This document shows positions 14,984-24,066 of a DNA stretch of 64,000 nt, piece after piece. Origin of the DNA: Mycolicibacterium chlorophenolicum (GTDB lineage: Bacteria; Actinomycetota; Actinomycetes; Mycobacteriales; Mycobacteriaceae); the NCBI RefSeq assembly GCF_001044235.1, contig NZ_JYNL01000023.1, forward strand, positions 373,317 through 437,316, given 5' to 3'. Both the position numbers and the translations under genes were made by a program. Positions within the stretch are counted from its first letter, which is position 1. Each line of letters starts with the position of its first letter. The notes beneath the pieces were generated by a model that had not been told where the DNA came from, did not search any database, and was given only the letters and a program-made list of their open reading frames with translations.

Positions 14984-15946
14984 ATGGCGCGGCAGGTCCT
15001 GATCCTCGGCTTCGAGGGAGTCCAGGCGCTAGACATGGTGGGCCCGTTCGAGGTGTTCACCGGGGCGACGCTGTATGCGCACGCCCACCACGCGGACGGG
15101 TACGACGTCCGCGTCGTCTCGGCACACGGCGTGCCGGTCAGCACCGGCACCGGGCTGACGCTCGTCGCCGACCCACTGCCCGATCCGGCCGGGCCGGTCG
15201 ACACCGTGGTGCTGCCCGGCGGCTACGGCACCGAGACGGCACGCAAGGATCCCGACCTGATCGACTGGATCTCGGCCGTGGCCCCGCACGCCCGCCGCGT
15301 GGTCAGCGTCTGCACCGGCGCGGTGCTGGCCGCGCAGGCCGGCCTGCTCGACGGCTGCGTCGCCACCACGCACTGGGCGTTCGCGCCGCAGCTGGCCTCG
15401 GAATTCCCCGCGATCACCGTCGACCCCGACCCGATCTTCATCCGCAGCTCGGCCACGGTGTGGACGGCCGCGGGCGTCACGGCCGGCATCGATCTGGCGC
15501 TGGCGCTCGTCGAGGACGACCTCGGCACCGAGGCCGCGCAGACGGTGGCCCGCTACCTGGTGATGTATCTGCGCCGGCCGGGCGGGCAGACGCAGTTCGC
15601 CGCGCCGGTGTGGATGCCGCGCGCGCGGCGCACCCCGATCCGCGACGTGCAGGAGGCCATCGAGGCCGCACCCGGCGGTACCCACAGCATCGCCGAGCTG
15701 GCGCGCCGCGCGGCGATGAGCCCGCGTCACTTCACCCGGGTGTTCACCGAGGAGGTCGGCGAGGCACCCGGCGCCTACGTCGAGCGCGTGCGCGTCGAGG
15801 CGGCCCGCCGTCAGCTCGAGGAGACCGACGACCCCGTGACCGTCATCGCCGCGCGCTGCGGGTTCGGCTCCTCGGAGACGCTGCGCCGCAACTTCGTCCG
15901 CCGTCTCGGCGTCTCACCTGACCAGTATCGAAAGACGTTCGCCTGA
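14984..15946 (+). CDS. GlxA-type AraC transcriptional regulator with DJ-1/PfpI domain
   Basis: Protein of 320 residues. Residues about 1-185 form a class I glutamine-amidotransferase-like (DJ-1/PfpI) domain with the nucleophile-elbow segment VVSVCTGAVLAAQAG. The C-terminal 100 residues are an AraC helix-turn-helix domain (HSIAELARRAAMSPRHFTRV and VIAARCGFGSSETLRRNF). These regulators often sit beside the enzyme they control. Here the next gene, 13 bp away, is an isonitrile-hydratase-like DJ-1 protein. Start ATG 14984 follows TGAGGA. Confidence 0.88.
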   Translation: MARQVLILGFEGVQALDMVGPFEVFTGATLYAHAHHADGYDVRVVSAHGVPVSTGTGLTLVADPLPDPAGPVDTVVLPGGYGTETARKDPDLIDWISAVAPHARRVVSVCTGAVLAAQAGLLDGCVATTHWAFAPQLASEFPAITVDPDPIFIRSSATVWTAAGVTAGIDLALALVEDDLGTEAAQTVARYLVMYLRRPGGQTQFAAPVWMPRARRTPIRDVQEAIEAAPGGTHSIAELARRAAMSPRHFTRVFTEEVGEAPGAYVERVRVEAARRQLEETDDPVTVIAARCGFGSSETLRRNFVRRLGVSPDQYRKTFA

Positions 15947-15959
15947 AAGGAGATCGGCC

Positions 15960-16679
15960 ATGCAGGTCGCGATCGTGCTCTATCCCGGGTTCACCGCCCT
16001 GGACTTCATCGGCCCCTACGAGTGCCTGCGGTGGTTGCCCGACACCGAGGTCCGTTTCGTCTGGCACCAGCCGGGTCCCATCGCTGCCGACTCCCAGGTG
16101 CTGCTCGTCGGGGCCACGCACAGTTTCGACGAGACCCCGTCGCCGGACATCGTGCTGATCCCCGGCGGGATGACCACGCTCGAGCACGCCCGTGACAAAG
16201 CGGTGCTCGACTGGGTGCGCCGCGCGCACGCGACGTCGACGTGGACCGCGTCGGTGTGCTCGGGGTCGGTGATCCTGGCCGCCGCGGGGCTGCTCGACGG
16301 CAAGCGGGCGACATCGCACTGGGCGGCGCTGCCGGTGCTGCGGACGTTCGGGGCGGTGCCGGTCGGCGACGAGCGGATCGTGCCGGCCGACGACCGCCTC
16401 GTCACCTGTGCAGGCGTGTCGGCGGGGATCGACCTCGGGCTGTGGCTGGCCGGTCGCATCGGCGGAGAGGCCAAGGCCAAGGTCATCCAGCTGTCGATGG
16501 AGTACGACCCGCAGCCGCCGTTCGATTCCGGGCACATGTCGAAGGCGTCGGCGTCGACCAAGGCCGCCGCCACCGCGCTGATGGCACGCGACCTGGCCAA
16601 ACCCGCCTCGCTCGCGGCGGCCGGCGGCCTGATGTGGGACGCTGCGCTCGCGCGAATCCGGCGCGCGAAACGACAATGA
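15960..16679 (+). CDS. DJ-1/PfpI protein resembling isonitrile hydratase
   Basis: Protein of 239 residues with a strong AAAGGAGA ribosome site. The fold is DJ-1/PfpI: YPGFTALDFIGPYE (Asp15), nucleophile Cys100 in TASVCSGSVILAAAGLLDGK, ATSHW and the C-terminal AGVSAGIDLGLWLAG plus MEYDPQPPFDSG. The last two segments and the Asp/Cys pair resemble Pseudomonas isonitrile hydratase (InhA) from memory; that enzyme has Thr after the Cys whereas this one has Ser101. It may hydrate isonitriles to N-formyl compounds. Its last codons, ending RIRRAKRQ, are made of a 24-bp sequence repeated at 17588-17611. Confidence 0.75.
   Translation: MQVAIVLYPGFTALDFIGPYECLRWLPDTEVRFVWHQPGPIAADSQVLLVGATHSFDETPSPDIVLIPGGMTTLEHARDKAVLDWVRRAHATSTWTASVCSGSVILAAAGLLDGKRATSHWAALPVLRTFGAVPVGDERIVPADDRLVTCAGVSAGIDLGLWLAGRIGGEAKAKVIQLSMEYDPQPPFDSGHMSKASASTKAAATALMARDLAKPASLAAAGGLMWDAALARIRRAKRQ
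16651..16674. repeat. 24-bp direct repeat, copy 1 (inside end of DJ-1 gene)
   Basis: Identical over 24 bp to 17588-17611. This copy encodes the C-terminal residues of the DJ-1 protein. Confidence 0.8.
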
Positions 16680-16686
16680 GTGTGGG

Positions 16687-17547
16687 TTAGCGCGCCGCAA
16701 TCGCGGCCCGAATCGTCGCGATGACCTTCTCGGGGTACTCGACGAGGTCGAGCCAGGTGAACCGCAGCACCTGCCAGTTCCTCAGCACGATGGCGTTCTG
16801 ACGACGGCGATCGATCTGAAACTCCTGCGCACCGCTGTGGAAGGCGAAACCGTCGACCTCGATGGCCACCTTGGCCGACGGGAATCCGACGTCGACTCGG
16901 TAACCGCCCACCGGGTAGTTCGCCTTCCATCCGGTGATTCCCGCGCCACGCAACAGCGCCAATATCCGGCGTTCCGCTTCCGATCGGGCCCCGTCGGATG
17001 CCGCCTGCAGCAGCCGGCGTGCTCTGGGCGCACCGGTTCGCCCCTTGTTGCGCAGATGCGTCCGCCACAAGCTCTCGAGATCGACGTGCCGCTGCAGTGC
17101 GCTGTCCAGCAGCTTTGCACCGTCGCGACGTCTGACCGCGGCCTCCACCACCGTCAACGGCACGGCCGTCACGCGCACGCCGCGGACTTCGATCACGTCA
17201 GCCGGATGGAGATCCCGGCGCCGCACCCGAGTGCCGTCGTGCGGTCGGCCGTGACTGTCGCGAGGCACGGTCACCTCATGCTTGTTCGGCGCGAACTGGG
17301 TCAGGCTCTGCCACCAGGCTGCAGTCAAGCCGCTCGCCGCAGCGAGAGGGCCATGACCCCACACAGCCGCGCGCACCCGTGCCGCATCGGTGAACGGACG
17401 GTCGTCGACGAAGTAGACGCCGACAGCGCATCGGCGCCAGCGGCCCGTCCGCACCCGGTACTGCACCGCCCGTTGACTGAGCCCGGCGTCACGTGCCTGC
17501 GCGAGCGTGATGACTCCGTCTTGATCGCGCAGATAGTCGCTGAGCAT
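16687..17547 (-). CDS. DUF559 endonuclease-like protein with AbiEi-type N-terminal domain
   Basis: Protein of 286 residues. The N-terminus (about 1-50) is a winged-helix domain like that of AbiEi antitoxin family proteins (VITLAQARDAGLSQRAVQYR). The C-terminal 110 residues are a DUF559/Vsr-like PD-(D/E)xK fold: RVDVGFPSAKVAIEVDGFAF, an arginine-rich FQIDRRRQNAIVLRNW and VLRFTW. Such genes are common and mobile in actinobacteria; the cellular role is unknown and could be antitoxin, nuclease or repair. It lies convergent to its left neighbour, with copies of a 24-bp sequence on each side, which suggests it entered the menaquinone region as a unit. ATG 17547 chosen; sequence further upstream is not protein-like. 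Confidence 0.72.
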   Translation of the reverse strand: MLSDYLRDQDGVITLAQARDAGLSQRAVQYRVRTGRWRRCAVGVYFVDDRPFTDAARVRAAVWGHGPLAAASGLTAAWWQSLTQFAPNKHEVTVPRDSHGRPHDGTRVRRRDLHPADVIEVRGVRVTAVPLTVVEAAVRRRDGAKLLDSALQRHVDLESLWRTHLRNKGRTGAPRARRLLQAASDGARSEAERRILALLRGAGITGWKANYPVGGYRVDVGFPSAKVAIEVDGFAFHSGAQEFQIDRRRQNAIVLRNWQVLRFTWLDLVEYPEKVIATIRAAIAAR

Positions 17548-17587
17548 GTCTGTCGGACGCAGCAGGGGGTCGATCGGTTCCCTTCTC

Positions 17588-17640
17588 CGCGAATCCGGCG
17601 CGCGAAACGACGCCCGATGTCGGTCAGCGCGCCGGATTCG
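17588..17640. repeat. 24-bp repeat copy 2 with hairpin
   Basis: 17588-17611 repeats 16651-16674 exactly. In this copy CGAATCCGGCGCGC (17590-17603) pairs perfectly with GCGCGCCGGATTCG (17627-17640), forming a 14-bp hairpin that ends exactly at the bpoC -10 box. Confidence 0.75.
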
Positions 17641-17646
17641 TACCAT
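17641..17646 (+). promoter_or_regulatory. Leaderless -10 box of bpoC
   Basis: TACCAT, 6 nt before the GTG at 17653, immediately after the hairpin. Confidence 0.55.
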
Positions 17647-17652
17647 TGCGGG

Positions 17653-18435
17653 GTGAATTTGGCCTACGACGACCGCGGCACCGGCGATCCGGTGCTCTTC
17701 ATCGCCGGTCGCGGGGGCGCCGGTCGCACCTGGCATCTGCACCAGGTGCCCGTCTTCGCCCGCGCGGGCTACCGATGTGTGACGTTCGACAACCGCGGGG
17801 TCGGCGCGACCGAGAACGCCGACGGCTTCACCACCGAGACCATGGTCGGTGACGTCGTGGACATCATCGAGCAGCTCGGCCTGGCCCCGGTGCGGATCGT
17901 CGCGCTGTCGATGGGCTCCTACATCGCCCAGGAGCTGATGGTCGCCCGCCCGGAACTGGTGCGCTCGGCAGTGCTGATGGCCACCCGCGGCCGCCACGAC
18001 CGCACCCGCGATTTCTTCTGGAAGGGTGAGCAGGCGCTGGCCGACTCCGGGATCGAACTCCCCGTCGAGTTCGAGGCGAAAGTGCGCCTGCTGGAGAGCT
18101 TTTCGCCGAAGACCCTGAACGACGACAATGCCATCCGCGACTGGATCGACATGTTCACGATGTGGCCGCAGAAGCCGACGCCCGGCATGCGCACACAGCT
18201 GTCGATCGCGCCGCAGAGCAGCCGGCTGGCCGCCTATCAGAACGTGCAGACCCCGGCTCTGGTGATCGGGTTCGCCGACGACGTCGTGCTGCCCTCCTAC
18301 CTCGGCCGCGAGGTCGCCAACGCGATGCCCAACGCGACGTTCCTCGAGATCCCGGGCACCGGTCACCTCGGCTTCATCGAGAAGCCGCAGGTGGTCAACA
18401 CCGCGATCCTCAATTTCTTCGCCGATACGCTGTAG
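17653..18435 (+). CDS. bpoC: Alpha/beta hydrolase BpoC (possible MenH)
   Basis: Protein of 260 residues with an alpha/beta-hydrolase fold. The nucleophile elbow is ALSMGS (Ser86), the acid is in GFADDVVLP and the histidine in GTGHLGF near the C-terminus. The oxyanion segment is FIAGRGGAG. In M. tuberculosis the orthologue Rv0554 is named a peroxidase, but its place directly before menD, kept here, fits SHCHC synthase (MenH). That assignment is inference. GTG 17653 lies 6 nt after a TACCAT box, so the mRNA is probably leaderless. The last codons carry a -10 box for menD. Confidence 0.85.
   Translation: MNLAYDDRGTGDPVLFIAGRGGAGRTWHLHQVPVFARAGYRCVTFDNRGVGATENADGFTTETMVGDVVDIIEQLGLAPVRIVALSMGSYIAQELMVARPELVRSAVLMATRGRHDRTRDFFWKGEQALADSGIELPVEFEAKVRLLESFSPKTLNDDNAIRDWIDMFTMWPQKPTPGMRTQLSIAPQSSRLAAYQNVQTPALVIGFADDVVLPSYLGREVANAMPNATFLEIPGTGHLGFIEKPQVVNTAILNFFADTL
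18426..18431 (+). promoter_or_regulatory. Possible leaderless -10 box of menD
   Basis: TACGCT, 6 nt before the GTG at 18438, within the final codons of bpoC. It would allow menD to be transcribed alone. Confidence 0.4.
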
Positions 18436-18437
18436 TG

Positions 18438-20066
18438 GTGAACCCCTCGACGGCGCAGGCCCGGGTGGTCGTCGACGAACTGGTGCGCGGCGGCGTCCGC
18501 GACGTCGTGCTGTGCCCCGGATCGCGCAACGCCCCCCTCGCCTTCGCGCTGCACGACGCCGACCGCGCCGGCCGGCTGCGCCTGCACGTGCGCATCGACG
18601 AACGCACGGCAGGCTTCCTGGCCATCGGACTGGCTGTCGCCGAAGGTGCGCCGGTGTGCGTGGCGATGACGTCGGGCACCGCGGTGGCCAACCTGGGGCC
18701 CGCGGTGGTGGAAGCCAACTACGCCCGCGTGCCGTTGATCGTGCTGTCGGCGAACCGGCCCTACGAGCTGCTCGGGACGGGGGCCAACCAAACCTTCGAG
18801 CAGCTCGGCTACTTCGGCACCCAGATGCGCGCCAACATCAGCCTCGGTCTCGCGGAGGACGCCCCCGAGAAGATGGCCTCCCTCAACGCGCAGTGGCGGT
18901 CGGCGACGTGCCGGGTGGTGGTCGCCGCGACGGGGGCCCGCTCGGCCAACGCCGGGCCGGTGCAGTTCGACATTCCGCTGCGCGAGCCGCTGGTGCCCCC
19001 GATCGACGAACCCGGTGCCGCGTACGCGCCGGAGGGTCGCCCCGACGGCCGGCCGTGGACGATCACCCCGCCGGTCACGTTCGATCAGCCGCTCGACATC
19101 GACCTGACCCCCGACACCGTGGTCATCGCCGGGCACGGCGCGGGCGTCCACCCGAACCTCGAGCATCTGCCCACGGTCGCCGAGCCGACGGCGCCGTACG
19201 CGCGCACTCCGCTGCATCCGTTGGCGCTCAACCTGATTCGGCCCAAGCAGGTGATCATGCTGGGTCGTCCGACGTTGCACCGCCCGGTGTCGGCGCTGCT
19301 GGCCGATCCGTCGATCCCGGTGTACGCGCTGACGACGGGACCGCGCTGGCCGGACGTGTCGGGCAATTCGCAGGCGACGGGCACGCGGGCGGTCACCTCG
19401 GGGGCGCCGGCGCCGGACTGGCTCGATCGGTGCGCCGACGCCCACCGGCACGCCTGCGAGGCGGTGCGCGGCCAGCTGGCCGCCCACCCGCTGACCACCG
19501 GACTGCACGTCGCCGCGGCCGTGGCCGACGCGGTGCGTCCCGGTGACCAGCTGGTGCTCGGCGCCTCGAACCCGGTGCGCGACATCGCGCTGGTGGGCTT
19601 CAACACCGCCGAGGTCAAGGTGCGCTCCAACCGCGGCGTGGCCGGCATCGACGGCACGGTGTCGACGGCGATCGGCGCGGCGCTGGCGCACCGGGGCCGC
19701 ACGATCGCGCTGATCGGGGATCTGACGTTCGTGCACGACAGCTCGGGCCTGCTGGTCGGTCCGACGGAGCCGATGCCGGCCGATCTGACCATCGTGGTGT
19801 CCAACGACAACGGCGGCGGCATCTTCGAACTGCTCGAACAGGGCGATCCCCGGTTCTCCGACGTGTCCTCACGCATCTTCGGCACGCCCCACGACGTCGA
19901 CGTGGGTGCGCTGTGCCGCGCCTATCACGTGGAGAGCCGGCAGATCGAGGCGGCCGAGCTGCCCGCCGCTCTCGAGGAACCGCATGACGGGATGCGTGTG
20001 CTCGAGGTCAAGGCCGACCGGTCGTCGCTGCGGGCGCTGCACGCGTCGATCAAGGCGGTGCTGTGA
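18438..20066 (+). CDS. menD: SEPHCHC synthase
   Basis: Protein of 542 residues, the thiamine-diphosphate enzyme that joins 2-oxoglutarate to isochorismate, the first committed step of menaquinone synthesis. The start [20 protein letters not shown] matches the start of M. tuberculosis MenD from memory and decides between two adjacent GTG codons. The ThDP-activating glutamate is Glu55 (RIDERTAGF). Conserved stretches include [31 protein letters not shown] and the C-terminal cofactor region [15 protein letters not shown]. The M. tuberculosis enzyme is feedback-inhibited by DHNA; whether the binding arginines are kept was not checked here. Stop overlaps the next gene (GTGA). Confidence 0.95.
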   Translation: MNPSTAQARVVVDELVRGGVRDVVLCPGSRNAPLAFALHDADRAGRLRLHVRIDERTAGFLAIGLAVAEGAPVCVAMTSGTAVANLGPAVVEANYARVPLIVLSANRPYELLGTGANQTFEQLGYFGTQMRANISLGLAEDAPEKMASLNAQWRSATCRVVVAATGARSANAGPVQFDIPLREPLVPPIDEPGAAYAPEGRPDGRPWTITPPVTFDQPLDIDLTPDTVVIAGHGAGVHPNLEHLPTVAEPTAPYARTPLHPLALNLIRPKQVIMLGRPTLHRPVSALLADPSIPVYALTTGPRWPDVSGNSQATGTRAVTSGAPAPDWLDRCADAHRHACEAVRGQLAAHPLTTGLHVAAAVADAVRPGDQLVLGASNPVRDIALVGFNTAEVKVRSNRGVAGIDGTVSTAIGAALAHRGRTIALIGDLTFVHDSSGLLVGPTEPMPADLTIVVSNDNGGGIFELLEQGDPRFSDVSSRIFGTPHDVDVGALCRAYHVESRQIEAAELPAALEEPHDGMRVLEVKADRSSLRALHASIKAVL

Positions 20067-20590
20067 CCGCACTGCTCGCGCGACTGAAGGCGCTGTGGCA
20101 GTTCATCATTCCGCATCTCTACGGCGAGCCGGGGGAGACGCGGCGCGGCCGGATCCTGCGGCGCGTCCGGATCGGCATCGTGGTGGTGGCGTGTCTGGTG
20201 ACGCTGCAGTCGGTGCTGCTGATCGTCGGCGCCTGGCGTGACGACCGCCAGATCGAGCGGCACATGGGCGTGGCGGAGGCCACCGTGCTCGACGCGGGCC
20301 CGCGACGGTCCACGATCGAGTTCGTCACGCCCGACCGCGTGACCTACCGGCCCGAACTCGGTGTGCTGTACCCCTCCGAATTGGAGAACGGCATGCGCAT
20401 CTACGTCGAATACGACACCAACAACCCGGATCTGGTGCGGGTGCAGGACCGTGACGCGTCGCTGGCGATCATCCCCGCGGGGTCGCTCGCGGTAATCGGG
20501 TGGCTGGTGGCCGGGGCCGCCCTGGGTGTCACCGCGCTGGTGCAGCGCCGCATCGATTCCGAGGCGGTTCCTCAGGACGCGACGAGCTGA
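20063..20590 (+). CDS. DUF3592-type membrane protein (Rv0556-like)
   Basis: Protein of 175 residues with two membrane segments, about 35-58 ([20 protein letters not shown]) and about 138-162 ([20 protein letters not shown]), and an extracytoplasmic beta-rich domain between them ([32 protein letters not shown]). The middle domain is of DUF3592 type. GTG start overlaps the menD stop, so it is coupled to menD, as in M. tuberculosis. The function is unknown. It overlaps the convergent DsbA-like gene by 19 bp. Confidence 0.8.
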   Translation: MTALLARLKALWQFIIPHLYGEPGETRRGRILRRVRIGIVVVACLVTLQSVLLIVGAWRDDRQIERHMGVAEATVLDAGPRRSTIEFVTPDRVTYRPELGVLYPSELENGMRIYVEYDTNNPDLVRVQDRDASLAIIPAGSLAVIGWLVAGAALGVTALVQRRIDSEAVPQDATS

Positions 20591-21261
20591 TCGAGCCAGG
20601 TGTCGTCGGAGAGGTCGATCTTCTCGCCGGTGTTCAGGTCGACGACCGTCGGGGTTCCGGTGCTGACGGGGTCGGCGTCGTAGAGCAGGCTGAAGTTGGC
20701 CTCCTCCATCGCGGCGACGTCGACTGCCTCCTGCTCGCGGGACACGTTGTCGGCCACTGCTTCTGGTAGACCAGCGCCCCTGGCGATGTCGCGCAGCTCG
20801 TCACCGGTGAACGCCGGACCTCCCGGATCCTGCTGCGCCCACAGCTCTTCGACGAAGTGCTGGAACTGCGTGCCGGTGGTGGTTGCGTCTCCGGTCGGTT
20901 CGGCGGCGACGAACATCGCGTTGGCCACCGTCGCCGAATAGCCGCTCTCGGTGTCCTGGTCGAGGAATGTCAGCGGGCGGTAGGTGACCTGCAGACCGCC
21001 CACGGTCACGTAGTAGGCGATCTGGTCCCCGAAATGCTGCTGCAGGTCGTGGCAGTGGGTGCACTGCGGCTCGGTGAAGATCTCGATGTGCGCCGGGGCG
21101 TCCGCGTAGCCGGCGACGATGCCGAATCCGTCGTCGGACAGGGCGAGCGGCGCGGTGGCGGGATCGGGGCGGGCGGTGCCGGTGACGTCCTTCGAGCAGC
21201 CGACGACGCCGAGCATCAGCCCGATCGCCGCGACAGCGAGCACCGTCCGCGTTCTGCGCAT
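20572..21261 (-). CDS. DsbA-like thioredoxin-fold lipoprotein
   Basis: Protein of 229 residues with a lipoprotein signal: an n-region MRRTRTVL, a hydrophobic core and the lipobox VVGC (Cys22). The mature part has a thioredoxin fold with an active-site CTHC at Cys67/Cys70 in [13 protein letters not shown], and the cis-proline loop GTPTVVDL near the C-terminus. It is likely tethered to the outer face of the membrane and makes or isomerises disulfides. ATG 21261 is 7 nt after TATTCT, so translation is probably leaderless; the longer reading frame from 21318 has a cysteine-rich, unlikely lead. Confidence 0.85.
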   Translation of the reverse strand: MRRTRTVLAVAAIGLMLGVVGCSKDVTGTARPDPATAPLALSDDGFGIVAGYADAPAHIEIFTEPQCTHCHDLQQHFGDQIAYYVTVGGLQVTYRPLTFLDQDTESGYSATVANAMFVAAEPTGDATTTGTQFQHFVEELWAQQDPGGPAFTGDELRDIARGAGLPEAVADNVSREQEAVDVAAMEEANFSLLYDADPVSTGTPTVVDLNTGEKIDLSDDTWLDQLVAS

Positions 21262-21268
21262 GTTCCGA

Positions 21269-21274
21269 AGAATA
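21269..21274 (-). promoter_or_regulatory. Leaderless -10 box of DsbA-like gene
   Basis: TATTCT on the minus strand, 7 nt before the ATG at 21261. Confidence 0.55.
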
Positions 21275-21352
21275 ACGCCGCAGAACCCGCAATTCGTGCG
21301 ACATATCCCTGTCGGCAACCTCCGGGACAGGTGGCGATGTCACCGTCGTCGT

Positions 21353-22480
21353 GTGCGCGTCGCCATCGTCGCAGAATCGTTCCTCCCGAATGTCAACGGC
21401 GTCACCAACTCGGTGCTTCGGGTGATGGAGCATCTCCGTCGCACCGGGCACGAGGTGCTCGTGATCGCCCCGGACACGCCGCGCGGCCAGCCCGCGGCCG
21501 ACAAGGTGCACGACGGGATCCGGGTGCACCGGGTGCCGTCGATGATGTTCCCCAAGGTGACCTCGCTGCCGCTGGGTGTCCCGCGGCCGCGGATGGTGGG
21601 GGTGTTGCGCGGGTTCGACCCCGACGTCGTGCACCTGGCCTCACCCGCCCTGCTGGGCTGGGGCGGGGTGCACGCGGCGCGTCATCTCGGAGTGCCGACC
21701 GTCGCGGTGTTCCAGACCGACATCGCCGGGTTCGCCCAGAGCTACGGCGTCGGCGTCATGTCCCGCGCCGCGTGGACGTGGACGCGACGCCTGCACAGCA
21801 AGGCCGACCGCACCCTGGCGCCGTCCACGGCGGCGATGGACGACCTTGTCAGCCATGGCATTCCGCGCGTGCACAAGTGGTCGCGCGGGGTGGACGTCAC
21901 CGGCTTCGCCCCCTCGGCGCGCGACGAGCGGCTGCACCGATCGTGGTCGCCGCACGGTAAGCCCGTCGTCGGGTTCGTCGGTCGGCTGGCCCCGGAGAAG
22001 CACGTGGAACGGCTCGCGGTGCTGGCCGCGCGGGACGACGTGCAGGTCGTCGTCGTGGGGGACGGGGTCGACCGGCCGAAGCTGGAGGCGGCGCTGCCGG
22101 GTGCCGTCTTCACCGGCGCACTGTATGGCGCTGAGCTCGCGGCGGCGTACGCCAGCATGGACGTGTTCGTCCATCCCGGTGAGCACGAGACGTTCTGCCA
22201 GGCAGTGCAGGAGGCGATGGCCTCCGGTGTTCCGGTCATCGCGCCCGATGCCGGCGGCCCGCGTGACCTGGTCGCCCCGTACCGCACCGGGCTGCTGTTG
22301 CCCGTGTCCGAGTTCACCGAGCGGTTGTCGGCGTCGGTCGACCACCTCGTCGCCGAGCGGCGGCGTTACGCGGTGGCGGCGCGGCGCAGTGTGGTGGGCC
22401 GCACCTGGCCGGTGATCTGCGACGAACTGCTCGGCCACTACGACGATGTGGCCGGCAGGCGCGGAGCGCGCGCCGCGTAA
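21353..22480 (+). CDS. mgtA: GDP-mannose-dependent alpha-mannosyltransferase MgtA
   Basis: GT4-family glycosyltransferase of 375 residues, matching M. tuberculosis Rv0557 closely from memory. N-terminal Rossmann domain starts [20 protein letters not shown]; conserved segments are [40 protein letters not shown] and, in the donor domain, [15 protein letters not shown], then the E-x7-E motif [20 protein letters not shown]. In mycobacteria and corynebacteria MgtA mannosylates glucuronosyl diacylglycerol on the inner face of the membrane. GTG 21353 is chosen from homology. The TAA stop contributes to the -10 box of the next gene. Confidence 0.9.
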   Translation: MRVAIVAESFLPNVNGVTNSVLRVMEHLRRTGHEVLVIAPDTPRGQPAADKVHDGIRVHRVPSMMFPKVTSLPLGVPRPRMVGVLRGFDPDVVHLASPALLGWGGVHAARHLGVPTVAVFQTDIAGFAQSYGVGVMSRAAWTWTRRLHSKADRTLAPSTAAMDDLVSHGIPRVHKWSRGVDVTGFAPSARDERLHRSWSPHGKPVVGFVGRLAPEKHVERLAVLAARDDVQVVVVGDGVDRPKLEAALPGAVFTGALYGAELAAAYASMDVFVHPGEHETFCQAVQEAMASGVPVIAPDAGGPRDLVAPYRTGLLLPVSEFTERLSASVDHLVAERRRYAVAARRSVVGRTWPVICDELLGHYDDVAGRRGARAA

Positions 22481-22483
22481 CTT
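22478..22483 (+). promoter_or_regulatory. Leaderless -10 box of methyltransferase gene
   Basis: TAACTT, formed partly by the mgtA stop codon, 6 nt before the GTG at 22490. Confidence 0.5.
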
Positions 22484-22489
22484 CGGGGT

Positions 22490-23323
22490 GTGCATCCCGA
22501 GCAGAAGATCGACGCCGGTGCGCTGACAGGCGTCTCAGAAACGGCTCTTCTGACACTCAACGGACGAGCGCACCAGGCGCGGCTCCCGGACGCCATCCTC
22601 GACGACCCGATGGCCATCCGCCTGGTCGATGCGATCGATTTCGACTTCGACAAGTTCGGTCGTCGCAAGGGCCAGGAGATGGCGCTGCGCTCACTGGCTT
22701 TCGATCGCGCGACCACGGCGTTCCTGTCCCGGCATCCGTCGGCCACGGTCGTCGCCCTCGCCGAGGGGCTGCAGACCACCTTCTGGCGGCTCGACGCCGC
22801 GCTGCCTGATCCCCGATTCCGGTGGCTGACAGTCGATTTCGAATCGATCATCGCGCTGCGCCGGCGTCTGCTGCCGACTTCTGCGCGCATCACCACACTC
22901 GCGCAGTCGGCTCTCGACGTCAGCTGGATGGACGCGGTCGACACCAGTCAGGGCGTGTGCATCACCGCCGAGGGCCTGCTGATGTACCTGCAACCCGATG
23001 AGGCGATGAGCCTGATCGCCGCGTGCGCGCAGCGGTTCCCCGGCGGCCAGATGATCTTCGACCTGCCGCCCGTGATGGTGAAGAAGCTCGCGCCGAAAGG
23101 CATGCGCTCGTCCTCCCGCTACCGGGTGCCGCCGATGCCGTTCAGTCTGTCGGCGGCGCAGTTGGCGGCGTTGGTCGACACCGTGCCGGGGATCACGGCC
23201 GTGCACGACCTGCCGATGCCCCGTGGGCGCGGCTTCTTCTTCGAGCGGGTGTTCCCGGCGTTCTGGGGGTGGAAGCCGATGCGGAACCACCGCGGTGCGT
23301 ACACCCTGCTCGAGTTCGGCTGA
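22490..23323 (+). CDS. Leucine-carboxyl-methyltransferase-like (PF04072 type) methyltransferase
   Basis: Protein of 277 residues resembling the LCMT-like SAM methyltransferases that are numerous in mycobacteria. The N-terminal signature is SETALLTLNGRAHQARLPDA with DDPMAIRLVDAIDFDFDKFG; the SAM region is TVVALAEGLQTTFWRLD, where the usual G-x-G is replaced by AEGLQT; the acidic TVDFE follows, then the late motif CITAEGLLMYL. Substrates of this family are mostly unknown, and include small carboxylates and polyketides. It is probably cytosolic. It lies between mgtA and menG where M. tuberculosis has none. Confidence 0.8.
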   Translation: MHPEQKIDAGALTGVSETALLTLNGRAHQARLPDAILDDPMAIRLVDAIDFDFDKFGRRKGQEMALRSLAFDRATTAFLSRHPSATVVALAEGLQTTFWRLDAALPDPRFRWLTVDFESIIALRRRLLPTSARITTLAQSALDVSWMDAVDTSQGVCITAEGLLMYLQPDEAMSLIAACAQRFPGGQMIFDLPPVMVKKLAPKGMRSSSRYRVPPMPFSLSAAQLAALVDTVPGITAVHDLPMPRGRGFFFERVFPAFWGWKPMRNHRGAYTLLEFG

Positions 23324-23438
23324 GGACCGCGCAGGGTTTGCCGGCGGCCTGGGCGGGTACAGAGCCAACGGCTCTGCTGCTGGGATCTGACGGCGGCGCA
23401 GCAATGTGTCGGCGGCGCAGCGGAGAGCGAGGATCCCC

Positions 23439-24065
23439 ATGATCGGTGCCCTGTACGACGCCGCCCTCAACGGTCGGCGATGTTGGATCCGCGGAGCCGA
23501 CTATCAGACCCGGGTGCTGCCCGTCGACCGGTGGCTGGGCGAGTGCGACGACGATCCGTTCGACGCCGCGCTGGCCGCCCGTGCCGACGGACCGACCGTC
23601 GACCTGGCGTGCGGACCGGGACGCTTCGCGGCGTGGCTGGCCCGCCAGGGCATCCCCGCGGTCGGCATCGACCAGTCGGCCGTCGCGGTGCACCTGGCCG
23701 AGCAGCGCGGAGCCCGGGCGCTGCGCGGCGACGTGTTCGACATGTTGCCGCGCGAGGGCTGGTGGCAGACCGTGCTGCTGGCCGACGGCAACGTGGGCAT
23801 CGGCGGGGACCCGCTGCGGTTGTTCAACCGCTGCCGCGCGCTGCTGCGCGACGGCGGCCACTGCGTCGTCGAATTCGACCCGGCCGTCACCGGCGCGACG
23901 ACCACCATGGTGCGCCTGGAAACGGACGACGAGGTCGGTCCCTGGTTCGAGTGGGCGTCGGTCGGCCTCGATGCGGTCGAGGAGTTCGGTCAGCGAGTGT
24001 CGTTGCGCCTCAAGGACGTCGAGATCATCGGCGAGCGCGGCATGGCCGAGCTCGCCGCGATCTGA
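23439..24065 (+). CDS. Class I SAM-dependent methyltransferase
   Basis: Protein of 208 residues from ATG 23439, preceded by AGCGAGGA. SAM-binding motif I is [18 protein letters not shown] and motif [15 protein letters not shown]; motif IV is [20 protein letters not shown]. It ends two bases before the convergent SDR stop. An upstream GTG at 23406 in the same frame is possible. Substrate unknown. With the preceding gene it forms a pair of methyltransferases, separated by 115 bp containing the 12-bp direct repeat CGGCGGCGCAGC. Confidence 0.8.
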   Translation: MIGALYDAALNGRRCWIRGADYQTRVLPVDRWLGECDDDPFDAALAARADGPTVDLACGPGRFAAWLARQGIPAVGIDQSAVAVHLAEQRGARALRGDVFDMLPREGWWQTVLLADGNVGIGGDPLRLFNRCRALLRDGGHCVVEFDPAVTGATTTMVRLETDDEVGPWFEWASVGLDAVEEFGQRVSLRLKDVEIIGERGMAELAAI

Positions 24066-24066
24066 C

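Noticed and set aside
16687..17547. A two-gene type IV toxin-antitoxin module at the DUF559 gene
   Set aside because: There is only one gene, with no AbiEii-like nucleotidyltransferase beside it.
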